64,000 bases of DNA from Ardenticatenaceae bacterium (GTDB lineage Bacteria > Chloroflexota > Anaerolineae > Promineifilales > Promineifilaceae), in assembly GCA_020634235.1 (NCBI GenBank), contig JACKCB010000001.1, positions 1,612,001 to 1,676,000 of the forward strand, given 5' to 3'. This document shows positions 8,381-16,716 of the stretch, piece after piece (within the stretch, counting starts at the first letter, position 1; each line of letters starts with the position of its first letter). A program made the position numbers and the translations under genes. The notes under the pieces were generated by a model. That model did not search any database. It was given only the letters and a program-made list of their open reading frames with translations, and was not told where the DNA came from.

Positions 8381-9115
8381 ATGAGCACCGAGTTTGAAGT
8401 TCGCCTGTTTGCGTCGCTGAAGGATCGGGCCGGCCACAGCCGGGTGCGGGTGGCCGTGCCAGAGCCAATGACGGTGCAGGGGCTGACGGCGGCCATCGCC
8501 GCGGCCTATCCGGCCCTGGCGGCGGCATTGCCCTCGGCGCTGGTAGCGGTGAACCAGGAGTTTGCCTTTGCCGATACCCCGCTCCGGCCGGGGGACGAAA
8601 TTGCCCTGTTCCCGCCGGTCAGCGGGGGCAGCGGCGGCGAATTCCCGTACCCTACCTTTTTTGCGCTCACCGCCGAACCGGTGGACCTGAACGCGATTAC
8701 GGCGCACCTGACCCGGCCGGAGGTTGGTGCGATTGTCTTTTTTCATGGCTCGGTGCGCGGCGAGACCCAACGCCAGGGGCTGCCGGCCCAAACCAACCAC
8801 CTGGAATACGAAGCCTACGAGGCGATGGCCCGGCAAAAGATGGGCCAGATCGCCCAGGAAATCTGGCAGCGCTGGCCACAGGTGCGCGGCGTGGCCATGG
8901 TGCAGCGGCTGGGGCGGCTGGAAGTGGGCGATACGACCACGGTGGTGGCCTGTGCCGCCGGCCATCGCGACCAGGGTGCGTTCGAGGCGGCGCGCTATGG
9001 CATCGACCGGCTGAAGGAGATTGTGCCGGTTTGGAAAAAGGAAGTGGGCGCGGACCGGACGGTGTGGATTGAAGGCGCCTACCAGCCCACGCGTGATGAC
9101 ATAGCCCCGGCCTAA
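8381..9115 (+). CDS. moaDE: MoaD-MoaE fusion, molybdopterin synthase
   Basis: One 244-residue chain carries both molybdopterin synthase subunits. Residues 1-~85 are ubiquitin-like MoaD (begins FEVRLFASLKDRAG) and end in PPVSGGSGG, where free MoaD ends with the thiocarboxylated Gly-Gly. Residues ~90-244 are MoaE, with FFHGSVRG, LEYEAYEAMA and the catalytic lysine region RLKEIVPVWKKEV. In the known mycobacterial MoaX fusion, cleavage after the Gly-Gly is needed, and the same is inferred here. The ATG at 8381 begins the conserved homology; the frame is open from 8285, but that stretch overlaps moaC. Confidence 0.93.
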   Translation: MSTEFEVRLFASLKDRAGHSRVRVAVPEPMTVQGLTAAIAAAYPALAAALPSALVAVNQEFAFADTPLRPGDEIALFPPVSGGSGGEFPYPTFFALTAEPVDLNAITAHLTRPEVGAIVFFHGSVRGETQRQGLPAQTNHLEYEAYEAMARQKMGQIAQEIWQRWPQVRGVAMVQRLGRLEVGDTTTVVACAAGHRDQGAFEAARYGIDRLKEIVPVWKKEVGADRTVWIEGAYQPTRDDIAPA

Positions 9116-9198
9116 ACTGCCGCTGGTGTTGGGCCGGGGCACAACTTTTGCTACCCGGCCGGTGTTTCTAACCAAAACAATATTGCTGCTGCCAACGT

Positions 9199-9227
9199 GG
9201 GGTGCCCCACCCCGGCCGGGGCACCCC
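9199..9227. other. GC-rich hairpin after moaDE
   Basis: GGGGTGCCCC (9199-9208) pairs perfectly with GGGGCACCCC (9218-9227) around a loop that holds part of a CCCCGGCCGGGG palindrome. No T-run follows, so it is not a canonical Rho-independent terminator, but it may stall or protect the moa transcript. Confidence 0.45.
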
Positions 9228-9269
9228 TGGCCCACGGCAGAAAACAAAGCAACATAAAGGATGAGGCGC

Positions 9270-9467
9270 ATGATTCGTAAATTTGGATGGTTATTGTCAA
9301 TCGTGATCACCAGCGTGTTGTTGATGGGCGCCGTGCCCCAGCAAACCAGCACCTTTGCGGTTCCCTGGTGGGGCTGGCTCCTCATTATCACAGTTGCCCT
9401 GCTGGTGATGTTTCTGGTGGTGTTGCTCCTGGACGTACGGGCGCCCCGTGACGAGGACAAATCGTAG
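9270..9467 (+). CDS. Small two-helix membrane protein, 65 aa
   Basis: The sequence shows two hydrophobic segments (about residues 6-23 and 33-56) separated by a short polar/aromatic turn (PWWGW), with a charged C-terminal tail. This predicts a small inner-membrane protein. The ATG at 9270 is preferred over the in-frame ATG at 9261 because AAGGA lies 8 nt before it. It stands alone between moaDE and fabF. No family is recognised. Confidence 0.6.
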   Translation: MIRKFGWLLSIVITSVLLMGAVPQQTSTFAVPWWGWLLIITVALLVMFLVVLLLDVRAPRDEDKS

Positions 9468-9713
9468 CACCACAAAACTTATCGAATCTTGGGAATACTG
9501 TAGAAAAGGTGCCTGATGCGCAATACGTAAGGCACATGCAGCCATACAGGCAAAGCCAGAACCTGCCGAAGGCGGAACCGGGCTTGGAAGGCCCCGCCCT
9601 CGAAGACGTGCATAGTCACAAACGCGTTATGCATCACGTGTCACGTATAACGTATTACGCGCCATTCGACCTACCCTTCAGAATCCCACAGCCCCCACTC
9701 CCTGGAGAACAAC

Positions 9714-10958
9714 ATGGTGGATAACGCAAAAAATCGGGTAGTAATAACCGGAACCGGCCTGATTACACCGTTGGGTCACAACGTGGCCGACACCTGGGCC
9801 GCGATCCTGGCCGGCCAGTCAGGCTTTGGCCCCGTCACCCAGTTCGATGGCACCGACCACAGCATGGGTGGCATTTTTGAAGTGAAAGCATTCGATGCCG
9901 AGCAGTACCTGGACCGGCGCGAGGCCCGGCGGCGCGACCGTTACCAGCAGTTGGCCACCGTGGCGGCCATGGAGGCCATGGCCCAGTCTGGCCTGCAAGT
10001 AACCGACGACAATCGGGAGCGGATTGGCATTGTCTTTGGCACCGGCGTGGGGGGCATTCAGACTCTGGTGAACCAGGAGCACGTGCGCCAGAACAGCGGC
10101 CTGCGCCGCCTTAGCCCCTTTGCCATCACCATGATCATGCCCAACGGCGCGGCCGGGATGGTGGCCATCGATTATGGTATCCAGGGGCCCAGCACGACCA
10201 TCACGACCGCCTGCGCGGCCGGCAGCGATGCCGTGGGCCACGCCTTCCGGGCCGTGCAGCGGGGCGAGCTGGATGCCGCCCTTACCGGCGGCAGCGAATG
10301 CATTCTTACCTCCGTGGCTGTGGGCGGCTTTGAGCGAGCCGGGGCTACGTCCAAGAAGAGCAGTGTAACCCCCCAGCCGTTTGACAAAAACCGGGATGGC
10401 TTGCTGCCTGGCGAGGGTGCCGGGATGCTGGTTATTGAAAGCCTGGCCCACGCTCAGGCTCGCGGCGCTGCCATTCTGGCCGAGATTGTGGGGTATGGGC
10501 AGACGACAGACGCCCACCACATCACGGCCCCGGCCGAGGGGGGCGCGGGTGCGGCACGGGCCATGAAGAAGGCCCTGGCGGATGCCGGCATGCCGCCGGA
10601 AGCGGTGGATTACGTTAGCGCGCATGGCACGGCTACGCCGCTCAACGATGTGTACGAGACAATGGCCATCAAGGCGGCCTTTGGCGAGGCGGCCTACAAG
10701 CTGGCGGTTAGCTCGACCAAGTCGATGACGGGCCATATCATGGGGGCCACGGGGGCAATTGAGAGTGTCTTTTGTACGCTGGCCATCCGCGACCAAATGC
10801 TGCCGCCAACGATTAATTATGAGACGCCGGACCCGGACTGTGATCTGGACTATGTGCCCAACCAGTCCCGGCCGGGGCGGGTACAGGTGGCCATGAACAA
10901 CGCTTTTGGCTTTGGCGGCCACAACGCCGTCCTCATTTTCAAAGCCTTTGCCGGCTAA
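9714..10958 (+). CDS. fabF: Beta-ketoacyl-ACP synthase II (FabF)
   Basis: FabF condenses malonyl-ACP with acyl-ACP in fatty-acid elongation. The 414-residue thiolase-fold protein has the full Cys-His-His triad: Cys167 in TTACAAGSDA, His304 in SAHGTATPLND and His341 in MTGHIMGATGA. The N-terminal VVITGTGLITPLG and C-terminal FGFGGHNA motifs are also typical. GGAG precedes the ATG by about 6 nt. It lies directly upstream of rnc with a 25-nt gap, an arrangement close to the fab-rnc clusters of many bacteria, although no acpP gene lies between them here. Confidence 0.97.
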   Translation: MVDNAKNRVVITGTGLITPLGHNVADTWAAILAGQSGFGPVTQFDGTDHSMGGIFEVKAFDAEQYLDRREARRRDRYQQLATVAAMEAMAQSGLQVTDDNRERIGIVFGTGVGGIQTLVNQEHVRQNSGLRRLSPFAITMIMPNGAAGMVAIDYGIQGPSTTITTACAAGSDAVGHAFRAVQRGELDAALTGGSECILTSVAVGGFERAGATSKKSSVTPQPFDKNRDGLLPGEGAGMLVIESLAHAQARGAAILAEIVGYGQTTDAHHITAPAEGGAGAARAMKKALADAGMPPEAVDYVSAHGTATPLNDVYETMAIKAAFGEAAYKLAVSSTKSMTGHIMGATGAIESVFCTLAIRDQMLPPTINYETPDPDCDLDYVPNQSRPGRVQVAMNNAFGFGGHNAVLIFKAFAG

Positions 10959-10983
10959 CCCACCGCAAGGTATCGTGCTAACT

Positions 10984-11724
10984 ATGGAAGAGTTGCTGGC
11001 CCTGGAAGAACAGCTTCAAATTGAATTCTACGACTACTCGCTGCTCGGCCGGGCACTGACTCACCGCTCCTACCTGAATGAAAACCCAGACTCCGGCCTG
11101 GAAGATAACGAACGGCTGGAGTTTCTGGGTGATGCGGTGCTGGACTTTGTGGTGGGTGCCTACCTTTACCAGCGCTTTCCGGACATGGACGAAGGGGAGC
11201 TGACCACCTTGCGGGCGGCGCTGGTGCGCGCCAAGACACTGGCCGACTTTGCGCGCCTCCTGCACCTGGGCACCTACCTGCGCCTGGGCTACGGCGAGGC
11301 GGAGAGCGGTGGCCGCGAGCGGACACCCACGCTGTGCGCCGTCTTCGAGGCGGTCGTGGGGGCAATCTACCTGGACCAGGGGTTGGAGTCGGTGCAGCCA
11401 TTTGTGGAGCGCCTGGTTGCGCCGGCCCTGGATACCATCCTGGCGGAGTCGCTGCACAAAGATGCCAAGAGCGAGTTCCAGGTTTGGGCACAGGGGCAGT
11501 ATAACATCACGCCCCGCTACGAGGTCATTGCGGCGACCGGCCCGGACCATGCCAAGGAGTTTACGGTAGCGGCCATGTTGGGCGAGCAGACCTGGGGTTG
11601 GGGGAAGGGGCACAGCAAGCAGGTGGCGGCCCAGGCCGCGGCCCGGCAGGCGTTGGATTACATATCGACCACCGGGGGGAAGATGCCGCCCGACCCGGCC
11701 GGGATGGCCAGCGACGACGCATGA
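10984..11724 (+). CDS. rnc: Ribonuclease III
   Basis: RNase III cuts double-stranded RNA, including rRNA precursors. The N-terminal catalytic domain contains the signature NERLEFLGDAVLDFV and the later acidic cluster around FEAVVGAIYLDQG. The C-terminal ~70 residues form a dsRNA-binding domain (KSEFQVWAQG, GKGHSKQVAAQAAARQAL). The length of 246 residues is normal. The start at 10984 is chosen because the alignment to the family begins there; the ribosome site is weak. The stop overlaps the next start (ATGA), which suggests translational coupling to the reductase gene. Confidence 0.96.
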   Translation: MEELLALEEQLQIEFYDYSLLGRALTHRSYLNENPDSGLEDNERLEFLGDAVLDFVVGAYLYQRFPDMDEGELTTLRAALVRAKTLADFARLLHLGTYLRLGYGEAESGGRERTPTLCAVFEAVVGAIYLDQGLESVQPFVERLVAPALDTILAESLHKDAKSEFQVWAQGQYNITPRYEVIAATGPDHAKEFTVAAMLGEQTWGWGKGHSKQVAAQAAARQALDYISTTGGKMPPDPAGMASDDA

Positions 11725-12554
11725 GCCGGCTGCTCATTACCGGCGGGAGTAGTTACCTGGGGCAGCACCTGGTACCGCAGGCCCTGGCCGGTCACGAGGT
11801 TGTCTACACCTACTTCAGCCATGATCCGTGGGGCTGGCCGCAGGGCCGGCGGCTGGACCTGCGCGATGGGGTGGCGGTGCAGGCGCTGGTGGCCGAGACC
11901 CGGCCGGAGATCATCCTGCATCTGGCCGGCTCCAACCGGGGGGGCGTGGTTATGGCCGAAGTTATTTGCCAGGGGGCAGCCCACGTGGCGCGGGCGGCCA
12001 CAGCCACCCAGGCCCGCCTCATTCACCTCTCCACCGACGTCATTTTTGACGGCCAGCATGCCCCCTACCGTGAAGAGGACCCGCCGGCGCCGCTGCACGA
12101 ATATGGCCGGGCCAAAGCCGAGGCAGAGCGGCTGGTGCAGGCCCACGCCAACCATGTGATTGTGCGCACCTCGCTCGTCTATGGCCTCACCCGGCCGGAT
12201 CATGGCACTGCGTGGGTAATGGCGGCGCTGGGTGCTGGCCAACCGGTGACGCTGTTCACCGACGAGCTGCGGAATCCCATTTGGGCTGACTCGTTGAGCC
12301 GCGCTTGCCTGGAGCTGGCGGGGCTGGATTACCGGGGGGTGCTGCACGTGGCCGGCGCGCAGTGCCTTAGCCGGGCGGCGTTTGGCTTGAAGCTGCTGGA
12401 CTACTGGGGCGTGACGGCGCGGGCGACGTTGCAGTTGGGCCGCACGGACCCAACCCGGCGGCCACAGAATTGCTGCCTGGATACCGGCCGGGCGCAGCGC
12501 CTGCTGCAAACGCCGCTGCCGGGGGTGGATGAGGTATTGTCCCGGCCGGGGTAG
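11721..12554 (+). CDS. RmlD-like dTDP-4-dehydrorhamnose reductase family protein
   Basis: This extended short-chain dehydrogenase (277 aa) has an N-terminal Rossmann loop LLITGGSSYLGQHL, the STDVIFDG segment, and the catalytic Tyr-Lys pair in EYGRAKAE. These match the RmlD/sugar-nucleotide-modifying family, which reduces dTDP-4-keto-6-deoxy sugars using NAD(P)H. RmlA, B and C are not present, so a dTDP-rhamnose role is not proven. Its start overlaps the rnc stop by 4 nt. The O-antigen-ligase genes that follow fit a role in surface glycan supply. Confidence 0.82.
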   Translation: MSRLLITGGSSYLGQHLVPQALAGHEVVYTYFSHDPWGWPQGRRLDLRDGVAVQALVAETRPEIILHLAGSNRGGVVMAEVICQGAAHVARAATATQARLIHLSTDVIFDGQHAPYREEDPPAPLHEYGRAKAEAERLVQAHANHVIVRTSLVYGLTRPDHGTAWVMAALGAGQPVTLFTDELRNPIWADSLSRACLELAGLDYRGVLHVAGAQCLSRAAFGLKLLDYWGVTARATLQLGRTDPTRRPQNCCLDTGRAQRLLQTPLPGVDEVLSRPG

Positions 12555-12604
12555 CTGCCACTGCCTGTCTTGACAAGCCTGTTCTTCAGGGCCACACTTA
12601 GCAG

Positions 12605-14605
12605 ATGACACACCGCCGCTATCTGATTCTGTGCACGATTCTCTGGCTGGTGGCCGGCCCCTGGCTGCTGCTGCCCACCCAGGCCACCGCGTTAACGGTG
12701 GCGGCCCTGCTGGTGTTGTTGGCCAGCCGTTTGGGCAGCCGGCGCTGGGGAGGATATGGCTTGCGGCCAACCTGGATGGATGGCTTTGTGGCCGTCTACC
12801 TGCTGCTGGTGGCCCTGGCTTACCTGGTTAGCCCGCTGCCCGCGCTGAGCTTGCCCAAATTCACGGCGGCTATTTGGGGCGCGTTTGGCTATTTTCTGGC
12901 TCAGGATTGGCTGGAGACGCCGCAAGCGCTGCGGCGCTTTGCCGTGGGCCTGGGGCTGGCCGGGGTAGGGCTGGCGCTGCTGGGGCTGGTGGTGGTGGCC
13001 TGGCCCACGAGTGCCCAGGTGGTGGATTTGCGCTTTTTGTATCGCCGGCTGCCGCAGTTGGGGCTGGTGCACCGCAATGAGATGGCCGGGCTGCAACTGC
13101 TGCTGCTGCCTTTTGTGGTGGCCTGGTGGCGCTGGTCCCCGGCCGGGTGGCGGCGCTGGCTGGCGCTGGCCGGGCTGAGCCTTTTTGTCGTGCTGCTGCT
13201 GTTTACCCAGGCCCGGGCTGTTCTCCTGTCTGGTGTGGCGATGTTGGCGGCGTGGTGGCTGTGGGGCAGGCTGCCGCTGCGCAGGGTGGGGTTGGCAGTG
13301 CTGGCCTTGCTGCTGGTATTGGTGGTGGGGCTGGGCGTGGTGGTCTCCCGGCCGGGAGCGGGCTATGCGCAACTGCTGGCCATTGTGAGCCGGTTGGATG
13401 CGGGCAGCAAGACAGACCTGGCGGCCGGCAGCGCCGGGGGGACGGCGGCGGTCCAATCTGACGCCATTGGCAGTTGGACTACGCGGCTGGAGTTGTGGCG
13501 GGCGGCCGGACAGATGTTGGCTGATTATCCGGCTTTGGGGGCCGGCCTGTATACTTTCTATCCGGTAGCCAAGGCCAACTACGTTTTCCAGGTCGTTGGT
13601 TTCGACAGCGATTTGCGCCATGCGCACAACTTGTGGCTGCAGGCTGGGGCCAGTTTTGGCTGGCCGGGCGTGCTGTTGTTTGGGCTGTGGTGGGGGCTGC
13701 TGTTGGCTGCGTTGTGGCAGACCGGCCGGGCCGGGAACAGCCGGGATTGGCCACCGCTGGCGCGGCTGTGGGGCGTGAGCCTGGTGGGTTTTCTGGCTTA
13801 TGGGTTGGTGGATGTGGTCACCCTGGGACACCGGACGGCGGTGTTGGTCTGGCTGGTGCTGGCTGGCGCGGCGGTAATTGTGCGGGAGACGCGGTCGCTG
13901 ACCCGGCCGGGGTGGGCGCTGGTCCTGGCGCCTCCGCTGCTGCTCTTGCTACTGCTGCCTTTTTGGCCGCGCAATCTGGCCTACATCCGGCTAGACCGGG
14001 TGCAGTTGGCGGGCAGCGGCCATTTGCCAGCGGCGGCATCGCTGGCGGGCGATTCGCGCCGCCTGGGGCTGCGGGCCTTCCTGGAGGGGGATGATGCGGC
14101 GGCGCTGGCCGCCTGGCAAGGGGATGCGGCGGCGCGTGCTGATGCCGGTGATGCCGGTGATGCCGGTGATGCCGGTGATGCGGCGCAGTTTGCGCAGGGG
14201 CGCGGCTTTCAGGCGCACCGGGCGCGCGATCTGGCCACGGCGGAACGTTTCTATTCGCTGGCGGTGGCCCTGGGGGCGGACAATTCGCAGGTTTATTACT
14301 GGCGTGGGCTGGTGCGGTTGGATCTGGCCGACCCGGCCGGGGCGGCAGCGGATTTGGCGCAGGCGGTCCGGGCGGCCGAGGCGGAAGCGGCCGATGATAC
14401 CTGGCGCGCGCTGCTGCATTTCCAGTGGGGCCGGGCGTTGGCCGGGCAGGCGGATTGGGCGGCGGCGCTGGCGCAGGCAAATGAGGCGATTGCTCTGGAC
14501 GGCACGCCGGTGCGTTACTACGAGCTGCTGGGGGATGTGTTGACGGCGCTGGGGGACCCGGCCGGGGCGGCGGCGGCCTACGAAAGGGCCGGAGCGGGAC
14601 CGTGA
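12605..14605 (+). CDS. O-antigen ligase/polymerase-like membrane protein with TPR tail (copy 1)
   Basis: The 666-residue protein has about ten to twelve hydrophobic helices in residues 1-465 and a large periplasmic loop with the Wzy_C/WaaL-type region (LGAGLYTF, DLRHAHNLWLQAGASFGWPG). That loop is the signature of O-antigen ligases and polymerases that use lipid-linked glycans. Residues ~500-666 form TPR-like repeats ending in DPAGAAAAYERAGA. An upstream TTGACA (12570-12575) and CACACT end 6 nt before the ATG, so the mRNA may be leaderless. The gene is a paralogue of its downstream neighbour, joined by a GTGA overlap. Glycan substrate unknown. Confidence 0.87.
   Translation: MTHRRYLILCTILWLVAGPWLLLPTQATALTVAALLVLLASRLGSRRWGGYGLRPTWMDGFVAVYLLLVALAYLVSPLPALSLPKFTAAIWGAFGYFLAQDWLETPQALRRFAVGLGLAGVGLALLGLVVVAWPTSAQVVDLRFLYRRLPQLGLVHRNEMAGLQLLLLPFVVAWWRWSPAGWRRWLALAGLSLFVVLLLFTQARAVLLSGVAMLAAWWLWGRLPLRRVGLAVLALLLVLVVGLGVVVSRPGAGYAQLLAIVSRLDAGSKTDLAAGSAGGTAAVQSDAIGSWTTRLELWRAAGQMLADYPALGAGLYTFYPVAKANYVFQVVGFDSDLRHAHNLWLQAGASFGWPGVLLFGLWWGLLLAALWQTGRAGNSRDWPPLARLWGVSLVGFLAYGLVDVVTLGHRTAVLVWLVLAGAAVIVRETRSLTRPGWALVLAPPLLLLLLLPFWPRNLAYIRLDRVQLAGSGHLPAAASLAGDSRRLGLRAFLEGDDAAALAAWQGDAAARADAGDAGDAGDAGDAAQFAQGRGFQAHRARDLATAERFYSLAVALGADNSQVYYWRGLVRLDLADPAGAAADLAQAVRAAEAEAADDTWRALLHFQWGRALAGQADWAAALAQANEAIALDGTPVRYYELLGDVLTALGDPAGAAAAYERAGAGP
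14141..14181 (+). repeat. 9-bp tandem repeat inside the ligase gene
   Basis: The unit GATGCCGGT is repeated four times perfectly, with a partial fifth. It encodes an Asp-Ala-Gly run in the linker between the membrane domain and the TPR tail. Copy-number change would be in frame, so linker length could vary without breaking the protein. Confidence 0.9.
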
Positions 14606-16527
14606 AAGCGAGGCGCTGCCTGCTGCTGCATACGGCGGTGTGGTTGGGGGCATTGCCCTTGCTGGTCTGGCCGGGGCGTTGGCCGGGGGTTACTGTGGGC
14701 GCTTTGCTGCTGCTGCTGGCTTTTCCGGTGGCGGCCTGGCGGCGGCGCGGGCGGTTTTTCCGCCAGACGCTGCTCGACCCGTTTATCCTCACTTTTCTGA
14801 TGATGGTGCTGGTGGCTTTTGGGATTAGCCCGCTGCCGGAGGAGAGCCTGCCCAAGGCGCTGGCGGTGGTGGCGGGGGTGTTGGGCTATTACCTGGTGCA
14901 GGATTGGTTGGCTGCCCGGCCGGGGACGCGCTGGGCGGCCGTGGATGACCTGACGCTGGTGCTGGCCGGCCTGGGGGGAATGGTGGCCTTGCTGGCCCCG
15001 CTGGCCCTGGAGTGGCCGCATCGCCAGGTTTTCCGGGTGGGGAGCTGGCTGGACCGGATTCCGCACCTGACTGGCGATTTCTGGCTGCACCCCAATGAGG
15101 TGGCGGGGGTGCTGCTTTTTTTGCTGCCGTTTGGTGTGTATGTGGCGGCCCGGCCGGGGCGCTGGCGAGGAACCCGGCCGGGGGGGCTGCTGCTGACGCT
15201 GCTCATGTTGGCGATGCTGCTGCTGACCCAATCGCGCGGGGCGCTGCTGGGGTTGGGGCTGGCGCTGGCCGCGGCGTTGGTGTGGGGGCGGTTCCGCCTG
15301 CGCTACGTGCTGGTGGCCGGGGGCATATTGCTGCTGCTGGCCAGCGTGGTATGGCTGGCCAGCGATATGCGGCTGCAAGATCTGTCGCCGCTGGCGTTGG
15401 CGCTGGACGCGGCCAGCAAAGATGGTCCCAGCGCGCCGGTTAGCTGGCTGATGCGGGCGGAGGTCTGGCAGGCGGCGGCGCAAATGCTGGTCGATTATCC
15501 GGTGGCCGGGGCCGGACTGGCTATGTTTGTGCCGGTTAGCCGGGCGAATTATGTGTTTACCTGGGTGCCGCCGGATGTGAGCATGGCCCATGCCCACAAC
15601 CTGTGGTTGGAGGCGGGAGCCGGCTTTGGTTATCCGGGCGTGATTTTTATTTCGCTGCTGTTGGGGGTGCTGCTGGGTGGTCTGTGGCAGTCTGGCCGGG
15701 GAGCTGACCAACACCAGCGTTGGTTGGCGGTGGCCTATGGGGCCAGCCTGGTGGGTTATGTGACGTTCAATTTATTGGATGTGCTGTCGCTTGTGCAGCG
15801 AGGAGGGCTGGTGTTTTGGCTGGCGTTGGCAGCGGTGGCGCTGCTGCTGCAGCCGCTGCCCTGGCCGCGGCGCTGGCTGGCGGGGTTGGCCGGGGTGCCG
15901 TTGTTGGTGGGGCTGGTCTTGGCTGTGTCCCCGGCCGGGGGGCGTAATCTGGCCAACTGGCAGCTAGATCGTTTGCGCCTGGCCGGCGTACCGCTGGCGG
16001 ATTGGTCGCCGGGTGGGGGCGCGGCAGATCCGCGCCGGCAGGGCATTTATGCCTATCTGATGGACGATCCCATTCTTGGACTTTTCTATTGGCAGCGAGA
16101 CCCGGCGGCGGCGGGTTATCTACAAAGCCAGGGCCGGCTGGCCTATGCCCGCGACGACTACCTGGCTGCCCTGGACTGGTATCACCTGGCCCTGATGGTG
16201 GATGAGGCTAACCCGACCGCCTATCTGTGGCGAGGCCAGACCTACGAAGCGTTGGCTGAGGGGGCCAATGCCCTGGCCGATTATGAGAACGCGGCCCGTT
16301 ACAGTGGTTCGCTGGAAGACAGTTGGCGGGCGGTTATCTATTACAACCTGGGGCGATTGCAGGCTGAACACCAGCAGTGGGTGGAGGCGGCGCAGAGTTT
16401 GCGCACCGCTACTGAGTTGGATACCCGGCCGGGGCTGTATTTCCTGCGTTTGGGCGATGTTTTGCGGGTACTGGGAGACGAGGCTGGTGCCGCCGCCGCC
16501 TATGAGAGGGCGGGCCAACATGAGTGA
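14602..16527 (+). CDS. O-antigen ligase/polymerase-like membrane protein with TPR tail (copy 2)
   Basis: A 641-residue paralogue of the preceding protein with the same order: about ten membrane helices, a Wzy_C-type loop (HPNEVAGVLLFLLPFG, AHAHNLWLEAGAGFGYPG) and C-terminal TPR repeats ending in GDEAGAAAAYERAGQ. It starts with GTG at 14602 overlapping the TGA of copy 1, so the pair is translationally coupled. The aligned motifs differ enough to show the duplication is old. The pair may act on two different glycans or as two subunits; neither can be decided from sequence. It ends about 190 bp before the sigma factor gene. Confidence 0.87.
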   Translation: MKARRCLLLHTAVWLGALPLLVWPGRWPGVTVGALLLLLAFPVAAWRRRGRFFRQTLLDPFILTFLMMVLVAFGISPLPEESLPKALAVVAGVLGYYLVQDWLAARPGTRWAAVDDLTLVLAGLGGMVALLAPLALEWPHRQVFRVGSWLDRIPHLTGDFWLHPNEVAGVLLFLLPFGVYVAARPGRWRGTRPGGLLLTLLMLAMLLLTQSRGALLGLGLALAAALVWGRFRLRYVLVAGGILLLLASVVWLASDMRLQDLSPLALALDAASKDGPSAPVSWLMRAEVWQAAAQMLVDYPVAGAGLAMFVPVSRANYVFTWVPPDVSMAHAHNLWLEAGAGFGYPGVIFISLLLGVLLGGLWQSGRGADQHQRWLAVAYGASLVGYVTFNLLDVLSLVQRGGLVFWLALAAVALLLQPLPWPRRWLAGLAGVPLLVGLVLAVSPAGGRNLANWQLDRLRLAGVPLADWSPGGGAADPRRQGIYAYLMDDPILGLFYWQRDPAAAGYLQSQGRLAYARDDYLAALDWYHLALMVDEANPTAYLWRGQTYEALAEGANALADYENAARYSGSLEDSWRAVIYYNLGRLQAEHQQWVEAAQSLRTATELDTRPGLYFLRLGDVLRVLGDEAGAAAAYERAGQHE

Positions 16528-16622
16528 TTCTTGAGTGCAGGGCCATTCTAATTCACTGCTAACAAAGGTCTTCTATTATTGATTCATTAGATATTCATCT
16601 ATTGCCTGGCAGCGTTAGCCTA

Positions 16623-16652
16623 TTGACTTTCTAACGGCGTTTATGCTAGACT
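16623..16652 (+). promoter_or_regulatory. Promoter of the sigma factor gene
   Basis: TTGACT (16623-16628), an 18-nt spacer and TAGACT (16647-16652) form a good sigma-70 promoter, strengthened by TGC immediately before the -10 (extended -10). The start codon is about 65 nt downstream. Confidence 0.65.
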
Positions 16653-16716
16653 GCACCGTTGTGTTGGCTGGATGATACCGGCCAGATAACACTTTGAGGA
16701 AGAGGAACAGCCCCCT

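Noticed and set aside
8177..9475. A 432-codon minus-strand frame over moaC, moaDE and the small membrane gene
   Set aside because: The plus-strand genes have clear family motifs; this frame is compositionally odd and motif-free.
12692..13831. A 379-codon minus-strand frame over the O-antigen ligase gene
   Set aside because: Gln/Pro/His-rich antisense translation of a membrane protein; no start signal or homology.
14141..14181. Short tandem repeats considered as a CRISPR array
   Set aside because: The units are 9 bp without spacers and lie in frame in a gene. No CRISPR repeats or cas genes are seen in the window.
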